Origin: Fodinibius sp041642155
Lineage (GTDB): Bacteria > Bacteroidota > Rhodothermia > Balneolales > Balneolaceae
Assembly: GCF_041642155.1 (NCBI RefSeq)
Contig: NZ_JBEPWZ010000001.1
Location: forward strand, 1-64,000
DNA: 64,000 nt
Reading direction: 5' to 3'
Under the pieces are notes generated by a model. It was not told the origin of the DNA and ran no database searches. It was given only the letters and a program-made list of their open reading frames with translations. Shown piece by piece: positions 54,904-62,721 of this stretch. Each line of letters starts with the position of its first letter. Positions within the stretch are counted from its first letter, which is position 1. The position numbers were made by a program, and so were the translations under genes.

Positions 54904-54959
54904 GAGTAAGGTGTTGAAAACTATCCCAAAGGGATACCGGAAAATATAATTTTCTGCCT

Positions 54960-55015
54960 GTTTCAAGCTACCTGACCTTTGAAATTTTTTTCACAATAGG
55001 GTCCACGCTTGAAAC
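54960..55015. terminator. GTTTCAAGC/GCTTGAAAC inverted repeat between convergent genes
   Basis: Perfect 9-bp arms (54960-54968 and 55007-55015) separated by 38 bases, between the prolyl oligopeptidase gene and the convergent PHP-domain gene. No U-tract after the second arm. Confidence 0.35.
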
Positions 55016-55094
55016 AACGTTGATCAATATCGACGCTTATCGCCACTGGATATTGAATAGGTCAACCATTTTATAAGTTATCTTACAGATTTCT

Positions 55095-56531
55095 TCACTT
55101 TCCCATTCCATATTGCTGTCCGGGCAGCAGGGGCTGCAGCCAGGCCATCTCCTGTTCTCCTTCCACAAAGTAGTTTTCTTTACGTTTCGAGGAGATCACT
55201 TTGGCCCGTACATACAGCTCATCTCCCTGAAACTCATAGCTTGCCTCATTACCTGTCGTCTCCTGCAGTACCGTCCCGATATTTTCGCTGTATTGCCGGG
55301 TTCGGTCTTCCCGCACCTGGCCCTCCGCATCCACATACGGTTCACTCGACGGGTCGTATCCCTCACGGGTGCCGATAAAGCGGATCGTATATTCCACATC
55401 CTCTTCCGGATCGACCTTTACCGTGTACCTGCTGCCGTCCGAATAGATCTCCTGCATTTCCACACCACTGCTGGCATAAAAATCCCCTTTTTCCAGTGCG
55501 CGCACGATATGTTCGGGCGTAAGGTATCGCGACCGGACCCTGACCCATCCTCTGCCAGGCCTCGCCGTCTCGGAATCACTTTCTTCATAGTGGTGGGCAT
55601 CGTCAACCGCTAGCCCGTAAACCGGGGGGAGATCGAGTTCTCCCAGCCGTCTAGTCAGCACAATGTCCCACACCCGGTCCAATCCCTTACTACCGTCATC
55701 GCTGCCAAAGTTGAGAACCCCTCGATGCCCGTTATAGACCTCAAAGAGCCGCAGGTTTTCGACCGGGGCCATGTCTTCCGCAGTGACTGCCTGGCCAAAA
55801 TTGGGGTGATTCAGATGGGGTAGCATGTCCCGTCCCGTTTCCTTGCGCTGCTCCATTACCGCATCCATATTAAGGCGGATCGTCTCTTCGACGGTCTCCC
55901 CGCTCCGGGGCTCAATAAGGTCCCTGATATTGGTCGCGTTTACATGGATCACATGCTGGCTTTCGGTAATCTCCTCGGAATCAATCAGCTGAAACCGGCC
56001 GGATTGCTCAAACAGGGCCCGAACCTCGTCCAGGGGCTTGAGTCGTACCTCCAGCTCGCCATCCACCTGGCGGGTTTCCACCCACTCATCACCGAACCGC
56101 TCCCGGTACAGCTCATAGACCTCCATACCGCCGCCCCTCCCGGCAAGCGGGTTGGTTTCGGGATTGATCCATCTTTTCCCCCGCTGCAGGATGTTGTGAT
56201 CGGAGAGCGCAAGGAAGTGATAGCCGTGTTCATAATACCACTGGGTCGCCACCTCCGGAAACTGGTCGCCATCGCTCCAGAGTGTATGGGTATGCAGGTT
56301 GCCCTTCCACCAGTAATAGCCGTTTTCATCCGGCTCAGGGGGATCGTACTGTCCCGCGTCAGAACGAAAACTATAGTCGACCTTCTTGTGCGTGTGGTCA
56401 GCGGTGTGCTCATGGTCGTGGTTGTGGTCATACTCATGAGTATGACCGCTCTGTCCGCACACCACCTCTGCCTGCAGCAAAAGCACCAGACCGCCAAGGG
56501 CGGACATCAAAATAACAAATGACTGTTTCAT
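55095..56531 (-). CDS. secreted PHP-domain metallohydrolase with His-rich N-terminus
   Basis: A 478-residue protein with a signal peptide (MKQSFVILMSALGGLVLLLQ) followed by a ~25-residue stretch dense in His and Asp (about residues 30-52), then a PHP (polymerase and histidinol phosphatase) core: KGNLHTHTLWSDGDQF, HFLALSDHNI, and late motifs DIVLTRR, DDAHHYEES. These hold a multinuclear metal site; members in this group are phosphoesterase-like with unknown substrate. A C-terminal beta domain follows. The His-rich part could bind metal. Repeat element B lies 49 bases upstream of its start. Confidence 0.85.
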   Translation of the reverse strand: MKQSFVILMSALGGLVLLLQAEVVCGQSGHTHEYDHNHDHEHTADHTHKKVDYSFRSDAGQYDPPEPDENGYYWWKGNLHTHTLWSDGDQFPEVATQWYYEHGYHFLALSDHNILQRGKRWINPETNPLAGRGGGMEVYELYRERFGDEWVETRQVDGELEVRLKPLDEVRALFEQSGRFQLIDSEEITESQHVIHVNATNIRDLIEPRSGETVEETIRLNMDAVMEQRKETGRDMLPHLNHPNFGQAVTAEDMAPVENLRLFEVYNGHRGVLNFGSDDGSKGLDRVWDIVLTRRLGELDLPPVYGLAVDDAHHYEESDSETARPGRGWVRVRSRYLTPEHIVRALEKGDFYASSGVEMQEIYSDGSRYTVKVDPEEDVEYTIRFIGTREGYDPSSEPYVDAEGQVREDRTRQYSENIGTVLQETTGNEASYEFQGDELYVRAKVISSKRKENYFVEGEQEMAWLQPLLPGQQYGMGK

Positions 56532-56580
56532 AGCTGTTTTTTATAACTTTATTGGATATTGCTAGTTAAAAGAACTTCTA

Positions 56581-56727
56581 TAGGGCTTTGCAAAGCTGTT
56601 CTTGTGGGCAAGCTCTGTATTTTCGCGAATTCAGAATCCTCATTTATGCCTTATATTCAGCTGTTTTGAATGTGCTCAGACTTTGATATTTCCCGATACT
56701 TCGGGACTGGTTTTTCAAAGTTCTCTG
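56581..56727 (+). repeat. ~145-bp structured repeat, copy B (upstream of the PHP gene)
   Basis: Copy B matches copy A in long blocks: CTTTGATATTTCCCGAT, TCGGGACTGG, GCTCAG, TCTGTATTTTCGCG. On the gene-sense (minus) strand it gives ACTTTGA...TCCCGA-AGTA-TCGGGA...TCAAAGT: the outer stem has an A-T pair where copy A has G-C, keeping pairing. It lies between the PHP gene (start 56531) and the DUF4412 gene stop (56908). Ends are terminal inverted repeats (GGGCTTTGCAAAG and TTTTTCAAAG). Confidence 0.75.
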
Positions 56728-56907
56728 CTGTTTTATTCACCAGTCCAGAATGGATTGGTCCTCCGCCCTGATGGTCGTGGAATAGAAAAGATAATTTCAG
56801 GATGGTAACCCGGCCAAACTAATCACAATGGGTAGTCAAAATAAAATAAATAATAAAGGACTATCAGGTCCTGCAACCCCATGTAACTTTGAGCCGTGAC
56901 GGGCATC
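56728..56907. other. remainder of the intergenic gap after repeat B
   Basis: About 180 bases between repeat B and the DUF4412 stop; nothing recognisable is seen. Confidence 0.4.
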
Positions 56908-57846
56908 CTACTTGTTCGCGCTTTTTCCACCGAGACTCATGGTGGGATAATCAGACATCGCATATGTTACCCGGGCATTTTTATTGATATCGGTTACCTT
57001 CATAACGGTCTTGTCCCCGCTTTGCCGGTCTTCGGAGGTCATTTCCATCATCATGCCGTAGGGATAGTTGTCCGGAATTTTGCCCCTCACCTGCTTGGCA
57101 TTGGCGTTCGCCTTGAACATATTCTGCATTCCAAGCGTCTCATCCCGGCTCACCCACACTTCGACTACGCCATCGCTGTTTTCCGACCGGTAGCCATCAC
57201 ATTCATAGCCCTGAATAGTTTTGTTTCCGATTTTGGTGTACCCCTGCCACTCGTCTACTTCATCCCAGTCTGTTTCTTCCGCCTGACGGGTTTCGGCACT
57301 GCTCTCTGGATGTTCCAACGCCTGTTTCCAGTCGTAGGCAAAAGAAAATTTGTCATTTTCATTTTCCATCAGCATCAGCATGGCGGCGTTGTTAAAATCA
57401 TAGACAATAAACAGGTCTCCCTCATCCTGACTCATGCCCTCCCCGGAAAAAAAAGTGCCGGTATACCTTTCGTCTGTATTGAAATGCATCTCCATGACGA
57501 CCGGCGGGTCGGACTCCCCATCTTCTCTAATGGTTTCAATTTCCATCGTCGTAATGGTGTCAAAATGATAGGCATCCTCTGTTTCCACATTGCTGCCCAT
57601 AGAAAAAGGTACGCCCATGCCCCCGTACGCGCTGTCGGAGGATATATCCCCGAAAACAGCATTCCACGAATCCTCCACCATCTGGCGGGAAGCTTTTTCT
57701 ACCTGGTCGCTTAGCTTTTCTTCCGCTTTTTTCGATGCTGCCTCTTTCGCCTTGTCCTTCAGCCGGTTGAATAGCTGGGCTTCAGCATCAATAACAAAGG
57801 TGACCGACATCAGGCTGGCTGCCAGTATTATAATAAGATATCTCAT
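56908..57846 (-). CDS. secreted DUF4412-domain protein
   Basis: A ~312-residue protein from ATG 57846 (MRYLIIILAASLMSVTFVID, signal peptide ending near AEAQ). An N-terminal helix rich in Lys, Glu and Ala (RLKDKAKEAASKKAEEKLSD) is followed by a beta-rich DUF4412 domain with the conserved core GNKTIQGYECDGYRSENSDG and VEVWVSRD. Function unknown; probably periplasmic or surface. The 38-codon extension upstream of 57846 lies inside repeat C and is not coding in my view. Confidence 0.85.
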   Translation of the reverse strand: MRYLIIILAASLMSVTFVIDAEAQLFNRLKDKAKEAASKKAEEKLSDQVEKASRQMVEDSWNAVFGDISSDSAYGGMGVPFSMGSNVETEDAYHFDTITTMEIETIREDGESDPPVVMEMHFNTDERYTGTFFSGEGMSQDEGDLFIVYDFNNAAMLMLMENENDKFSFAYDWKQALEHPESSAETRQAEETDWDEVDEWQGYTKIGNKTIQGYECDGYRSENSDGVVEVWVSRDETLGMQNMFKANANAKQVRGKIPDNYPYGMMMEMTSEDRQSGDKTVMKVTDINKNARVTYAMSDYPTMSLGGKSANK

Positions 57847-57871
57847 GATATACTCTCTTTTTTTAATTTTT

Positions 57872-58018
57872 GAGAGCTTTGCAAAACCGTTCTTTTGACC
57901 AATTCCGGCGTTATCGATCGGTTGAAGTCCCCACATATAGGGTATATGCTGCGATTCCAACCTCCCCGAGGCCTTGACTTTTCCCGATGCTTCGGGACTG
58001 ATTTTGCAAAGATTCTCA
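57872..58018 (+). repeat. ~145-bp structured repeat, copy C (upstream of DUF4412 gene)
   Basis: Copy C shares the terminal blocks GAGAGCTTTGCAAAA and TTTGCAAAG, the core TTCCCGATGCTTCGGGACTG, and the CACATATA/TATATG palindrome near 57937-57951. On the minus (gene-sense) strand the outer stem is weaker (CTTTG/CAAGG with one G-T pair), but the TCCCGA-AGCA-TCGGGA hairpin is intact. It ends 25 bases upstream of the DUF4412 start codon. Confidence 0.75.
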
Positions 58019-58160
58019 TTCTTTTGAACCTGTAATCTACAAAAGATACGATTAAATAAAAGACAAATTGTCGGGTATCACTAAAATATCACTACCTTTG
58101 CCACTGCAACACATAATTTCGGTTCTTTGACGTTAAATTATTTTGTATCTTTCATTACTT

Positions 58161-58832
58161 ATGAATTACGAAATCATCAAACGGTATATACGGGAACCGG
58201 TCAACAGCCTGACACACGGCCTCGGGGCCATAGCTGCTGTTATCGGTCTGATTTTACTGCTCTATGAAGCAATCACCCGGGGTTCGATAAACCACCTTAT
58301 TGCCTTTTCGATGTTTGGGCTCAGCATGGTCCTTCTCTATACCTCCAGCACGCTCTTCCACGCCCTTCCGGTAAAGGAAAAAACGCTGAAGCTCCTGCAG
58401 AAGCTGGATCACAGCATGATCTATGTACTCATTGCCGGTACCTTTACTCCCATTTGCCTGCTGGTACTCGAAGGCAGCTGGAAGTGGGGATTTTTTGCAA
58501 CCGTCTGGACGCTGGCGGTCATAGGCATTATCAAGAAATTAGTGTGGATAGAAGCGCCCCGCTGGCTTTCTACCTCTTTCTATTTGGGGATGGGCTGGCT
58601 GGCCGTCTTTACGTTTCCGACCCTCATGGAGAAACTTCCGCTGGCCTTTCTCATCTGGATTGCCATAGGCGGACTTGCATACACGCTGGGCGCGATTATT
58701 TATGGCATTCAAAAACCAAATCCCGTTCCCGAGTGGTTTGGACATCACGAAATCTGGCACCTGTTTGTACTGGCCGGTACCTTCTCGCACTTCTGGGCTA
58801 TCTATTACTATTTGCCCGGCTATGCGGGATAG
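58161..58832 (+). CDS. hemolysin III/PAQR family membrane protein
   Basis: A ~223-residue seven-helix protein starting at ATG 58161 (MNYEIIKRYIREPVNSLTHG). Conserved PAQR residues are present: YTSSTLFHALPVKEK, LDHSMIYVLIAGTFTPI and, in the last helix, HHEIWHLFVLAGTFSHFWA. The His/Asp set forms a metal site in this superfamily; the biological role of bacterial members (hydrolase or lipid homeostasis) is not settled. Monocistronic. Confidence 0.95.
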   Translation: MNYEIIKRYIREPVNSLTHGLGAIAAVIGLILLLYEAITRGSINHLIAFSMFGLSMVLLYTSSTLFHALPVKEKTLKLLQKLDHSMIYVLIAGTFTPICLLVLEGSWKWGFFATVWTLAVIGIIKKLVWIEAPRWLSTSFYLGMGWLAVFTFPTLMEKLPLAFLIWIAIGGLAYTLGAIIYGIQKPNPVPEWFGHHEIWHLFVLAGTFSHFWAIYYYLPGYAG

Positions 58833-58904
58833 ACAAAGTGTTAAGCACGACGTATAATATTTCTTAGGTTGCTGTCTATCTGTCTCCGAAATGCTGGTAT
58901 TCGT

Positions 58905-61793
58905 ATGCGTACAATCTTATTGCTACTGTTGTTCTGTTGGGGAATATATGCCGCCACCCCCGCCCGGGCACAATTCTACCCCACTCAATACCGCCCGGCA
59001 CAGCAATGGGAGCAGCTAACAACCCCTCACTTTAACCTGGTATATGCCCGCGGCAACGATTCTACAGCCCTGAAAATGGGACAGATACTTGAAGAGCAAT
59101 ACCCCGGCGTTCAGCAGTTGGTAGGGGGACAGCTAACCGGGTTTCCCATTATCCTTAATGACTATAATGACCGCTCTAACGGCTTCGTCACTCCCATCCA
59201 TTTTCGCTCTGAGATCGAGCTACCGCCTATCAAGGGGAAATCAATGAACCCGCGAACCGGAGGCTGGCTCGAGAATGTGGGTCCCCACGAACTGGTCCAC
59301 GCGCTCCAGCTCAGTAACCTTGGCAAAAAAAATCTACCCCATCTCGTCAGCTTTTTTTCTCCTGATTTGGCCCGTTCTTTTCACGGGGCGATCCCTTCCG
59401 GCGTTACCGAAGGGATCGCCGTCTACCACGAAACAGAGGGGGTCTCTCCGGGCGGGGGACGAGGACAATTTCCGATCTTTACCAACCAGTTCGATGCGGT
59501 GTTTGACAGCGATCAGCGCTGGTCTATGGGACAGATGATACAGATCTCCTCCAACACGCGCCCCTTTAACCGGCATTATATCGGCGGACACGCTTTTACC
59601 GACTGGCTGCAGGAGACCTATGGCTACGAAACCACCCGCGAGACCCTCGGCTTTTACCTGAACTACCCTTTCCTCGGATACGGCGTGGCACTGCGACATA
59701 CCACAGGCTCCTGGCCGGGCCAGCTGTACGAACAATTTGAAAAAGATAAGCGGCAATCGTTAAACGACCCGCCGGAAGCAGCCGCTCGCCCTCAGGCCCT
59801 ATCCATTCCTTTCAAAGGACGTGAAATTCGGCGGCCCCAGTGGCTGTCCGATTCCACGCTCGTCTTCTACGGATCCTTTTATAATGCACGCCCCGGGTTT
59901 TACCGCTATAACCTACAGTCCCAAAAAATAAAGCGGATCGTAACCACCAATTCGGTCGGCGACTACCGCTACGATCTTACCGCAGACCGGTCAGCCATGG
60001 TTTATAGTTTTTACGATTCCGACCCCCTTTACGACCATACCTATACAGCGGAGCTGGCGGAATACGATCTTTCTACCGGTACTCGCCGGCAGCTCACCGA
60101 AGGGGCGCGGCTATACGCGCCGCAATACGACAATAACCGGCTGCTGGCCCTGCAAACGCGTCCGGCTTCCTCGGCATTGGTTTCGGTGCGCCGGGACCGC
60201 ACCACCTCCGAAGCTATCCCATTACTCTCTTCCGGAGCCTATGAAATAACCGCGATCGCCCGCCATCAGGATAAGAAACGGCTGGCTGTTATTGCCAATA
60301 AAGGGGGCTTGCAGGGGTTGTGGATTGCTGGCCGGGACAATCCGGAACAGGCCTTATCCCGAGCGCCGGATATCTCCTTTGAAAACGGCGCTGTTTTTGA
60401 CCCCGAATGGCACCCGGATGGCGATAAACTGCTCTTCAGCAGCGGATTCTCCGGCATCCACCAACTCTATGAATATAACCTGCGGGATGACTCCGTTATC
60501 CAAATCACCCGAGCAGGCTTCAATGCCTTTGAGGGAGCCTACAGTCCCGGTGGCACCCGCATCGCTTTTATTCGGCAGCATACCAATGAACGCCTGCCCG
60601 TTGTTCTCGAGCGCTCCCCCGCACCGGGAGATACTGTTTCCGTATCGCTCTGGAAACCCTCAGAAACCAAGGCAGCAGCAATGCGGCGTTCTGCGGTCTC
60701 CGACTCCGTTGTCACCGCCTCCGAACAGTGGAGCCGGGAACCCTATTCTCCCGGCTCCAGCTGGCTGAAGCCGCGGACGGTCTTGCCGGCGGTCCACGAG
60801 ATTTCTAACAGAGGCCGCTACCAGATAGGACTCTCGCTGCACAGTAATAATTTGTTGCAAAGCCAGGCCTATTCCGCAGAAATAAGTTACCTGGAGGAAC
60901 AGCTGTGGTACGACCTGTCCTACGAAAACAAGCAATTTTATCCGGGCTTCAACATGCGCCTCTATAGCGAACCCTCCTATTTCAGGTTCAACACGACACA
61001 AAATAATACCGTCACCCTGCTCCGCGAGGACCGGTCTCTCGCTTTCAGCGTCCCATTCGATTTTCAGCTTGATCAAAATGTTTTCTCCACTTCCTTTTTC
61101 ATAGAGCCCGAATTTCGTTACTCACAGATACGGTTTCGTGATGTCGGACTGGCCAGTAATATATCCGACTTCGCCAACAGTGCTGTCAGTAACCTGTACG
61201 GGCAGTTTAACTTCCGGCTGCAGCAGAATATCCGGGATGTTCAACCCAACAGTGGACTGGTGCTGTATTCGAAACTCGAGCACTTCTGGAGTACCTCTGA
61301 TCTTCGGTTCTCGAACGGGCAGGATGAAGTTGAACTGACTTTACGGCAACCTACGGCCCTTCAGGGCGGTATCATTGGCTTTCTGTCCCCGCTCCGCCGA
61401 TGGAACCAGTCGCTGCGCCTGGAGGTGGAGGGACTTACCCAGTCGGGGCCTGTTTTTAACAACCAGTCGCTGGTCTCGGATGCCTTCTCCGAACCGGTTC
61501 TCGCTACTTCCGACAACCTTTTGAGCCTGTCAGCCCACTACACCATCCCCCTTCTTTTTGCCGATGACGGCGGGTTTTTATTACCGTTCTACCTGAAAAA
61601 TCTGTATCTGGTTGCGTTCTCCAGTTCGGTAACGGATCCTGCGGTTGCGGACTGGCGGGAACAGTCGCGGTCTGTATATGGGTTAGAGCTGCGAACAAGA
61701 TTCCGGATCTCCAACTTGTCTTTCGATCTTGGAATCGGCTACGGTTACGAACCCACGCGGGAAAATCACCATATTTACTTCGGAAGCTTTTAA
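58905..61793 (+). CDS. secreted metallopeptidase-like domain, TolB-type propeller and outer-membrane barrel
   Basis: A ~962-residue protein from ATG 58905 with a signal peptide ending near ARAQ. Residues ~25-290 contain a gluzincin-type zinc signature H128-E-L-V-H132 (GPHELVHALQLS) with third ligand E169 in TEGIAVYHE. Residues ~300-560 have PD40/TolB-like propeller repeats (DPEWHPDGDKLLFSSGFSG, YSPGGTRIAF). Residues ~640-962 form beta strands ending in Phe (HIYFGSF), an outer-membrane barrel. It is thus probably an outer-membrane-anchored protease or peptide-binding protein. Family relatives in Bacteroidota are uncharacterised. Confidence 0.88.
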   Translation: MRTILLLLLFCWGIYAATPARAQFYPTQYRPAQQWEQLTTPHFNLVYARGNDSTALKMGQILEEQYPGVQQLVGGQLTGFPIILNDYNDRSNGFVTPIHFRSEIELPPIKGKSMNPRTGGWLENVGPHELVHALQLSNLGKKNLPHLVSFFSPDLARSFHGAIPSGVTEGIAVYHETEGVSPGGGRGQFPIFTNQFDAVFDSDQRWSMGQMIQISSNTRPFNRHYIGGHAFTDWLQETYGYETTRETLGFYLNYPFLGYGVALRHTTGSWPGQLYEQFEKDKRQSLNDPPEAAARPQALSIPFKGREIRRPQWLSDSTLVFYGSFYNARPGFYRYNLQSQKIKRIVTTNSVGDYRYDLTADRSAMVYSFYDSDPLYDHTYTAELAEYDLSTGTRRQLTEGARLYAPQYDNNRLLALQTRPASSALVSVRRDRTTSEAIPLLSSGAYEITAIARHQDKKRLAVIANKGGLQGLWIAGRDNPEQALSRAPDISFENGAVFDPEWHPDGDKLLFSSGFSGIHQLYEYNLRDDSVIQITRAGFNAFEGAYSPGGTRIAFIRQHTNERLPVVLERSPAPGDTVSVSLWKPSETKAAAMRRSAVSDSVVTASEQWSREPYSPGSSWLKPRTVLPAVHEISNRGRYQIGLSLHSNNLLQSQAYSAEISYLEEQLWYDLSYENKQFYPGFNMRLYSEPSYFRFNTTQNNTVTLLREDRSLAFSVPFDFQLDQNVFSTSFFIEPEFRYSQIRFRDVGLASNISDFANSAVSNLYGQFNFRLQQNIRDVQPNSGLVLYSKLEHFWSTSDLRFSNGQDEVELTLRQPTALQGGIIGFLSPLRRWNQSLRLEVEGLTQSGPVFNNQSLVSDAFSEPVLATSDNLLSLSAHYTIPLLFADDGGFLLPFYLKNLYLVAFSSSVTDPAVADWREQSRSVYGLELRTRFRISNLSFDLGIGYGYEPTRENHHIYFGSF

Positions 61794-61849
61794 GGTTATT
61801 ATTTGTTACACTATGATATCGTAATCTCCATGTTCAACTAAGCTCTGTT

Positions 61850-62434
61850 ATGACGACCAGAACAATTTATCTTCTATCTTCTCTGTTAATACTACTTCTC
61901 CTGGGGAGCTGTAGCCAGTCAGAGCCAGAAGAAACGGAAACGCTCCGTCGAAAGAGTCCGATTGCCATTGCCAAGGTACTTCACCATCCCTCTGACACCT
62001 ACATCAAAATTATATATGGTCAGCCTTACAAACGGGACCGCGATATTTTCGGTCAGCTTGTGCCCTACGATAATATTTGGCGCACCGGTGCCAACGAGGC
62101 GACCGAACTTACCACTACCCACGACATTCGTTTCGCGGGAGAAAAACTGGAGGCAGGGACTTATTCTCTGTTTACGATTCCCCGGGAGGACGAGCCGTGG
62201 ACGGTTATTTTAAACGGCGAGCTCGGTTTATGGGGCGATTTTGATTACCAGCAGGAGCATGACGTGCTTCGCGTCGACGTTCCCGCCGAGCAAAAGGAGT
62301 CTGTTGCAGAAGCGTTCACCATTCAGTTTTCCGATGTGGTGGATGATTCTACCAATATCATGCTGCAGTGGGACCAGACCGAAGTGCGTATTCCGATTGC
62401 ATTTCTCGCCTCCGGATCCGGGGCGGGGGAATGA
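61850..62434 (+). CDS. DUF2911-domain lipoprotein
   Basis: A 194-residue lipoprotein (lipobox LLGSC near residue 20) with the DUF2911 core: PIAIAKVLHHPSDTYIKIIY, YGQPYKRDRDIFGQLVPYD, WRTGANEATELTTTHDIRFA and AGTYSLFTIPREDEPWTVIL. The family is widespread in Bacteroidota and of unknown function. It is 56 bases after the previous gene and may be cotranscribed with it. Confidence 0.9.
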   Translation: MTTRTIYLLSSLLILLLLGSCSQSEPEETETLRRKSPIAIAKVLHHPSDTYIKIIYGQPYKRDRDIFGQLVPYDNIWRTGANEATELTTTHDIRFAGEKLEAGTYSLFTIPREDEPWTVILNGELGLWGDFDYQQEHDVLRVDVPAEQKESVAEAFTIQFSDVVDDSTNIMLQWDQTEVRIPIAFLASGSGAGE

Positions 62435-62721
62435 ACATCGCACAACAACCCCAGCTTAAGAGGTTAAACGTTAACTCACGATACATGCAAAAAATCTCGA
62501 ATAATTGCCCACCTTGTACCTGAGCTCTCAATTCCAGAAGCGGTAGGGTAGCCTGACAGGGCCGGAGAGGTGTTTTCATCGTTATTAACATGCCGGTTTT
62601 TATTAAAAGAGATCTTCCAACTCCATTCAAAAGAATAAAAACATATTGTTATATTGGCTACCTTAATTTTAGGGAATGAAATATTTCTCTTTGCCCTCTC
62701 AAAATCTTTAATAAATCAAAG
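62435..62721. other. intergenic region before the Na/Pi transporter gene
   Basis: No gene or clear structure seen in 287 bases; AT-rich at 62640-62710, likely the promoter of the next gene. Confidence 0.4.
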
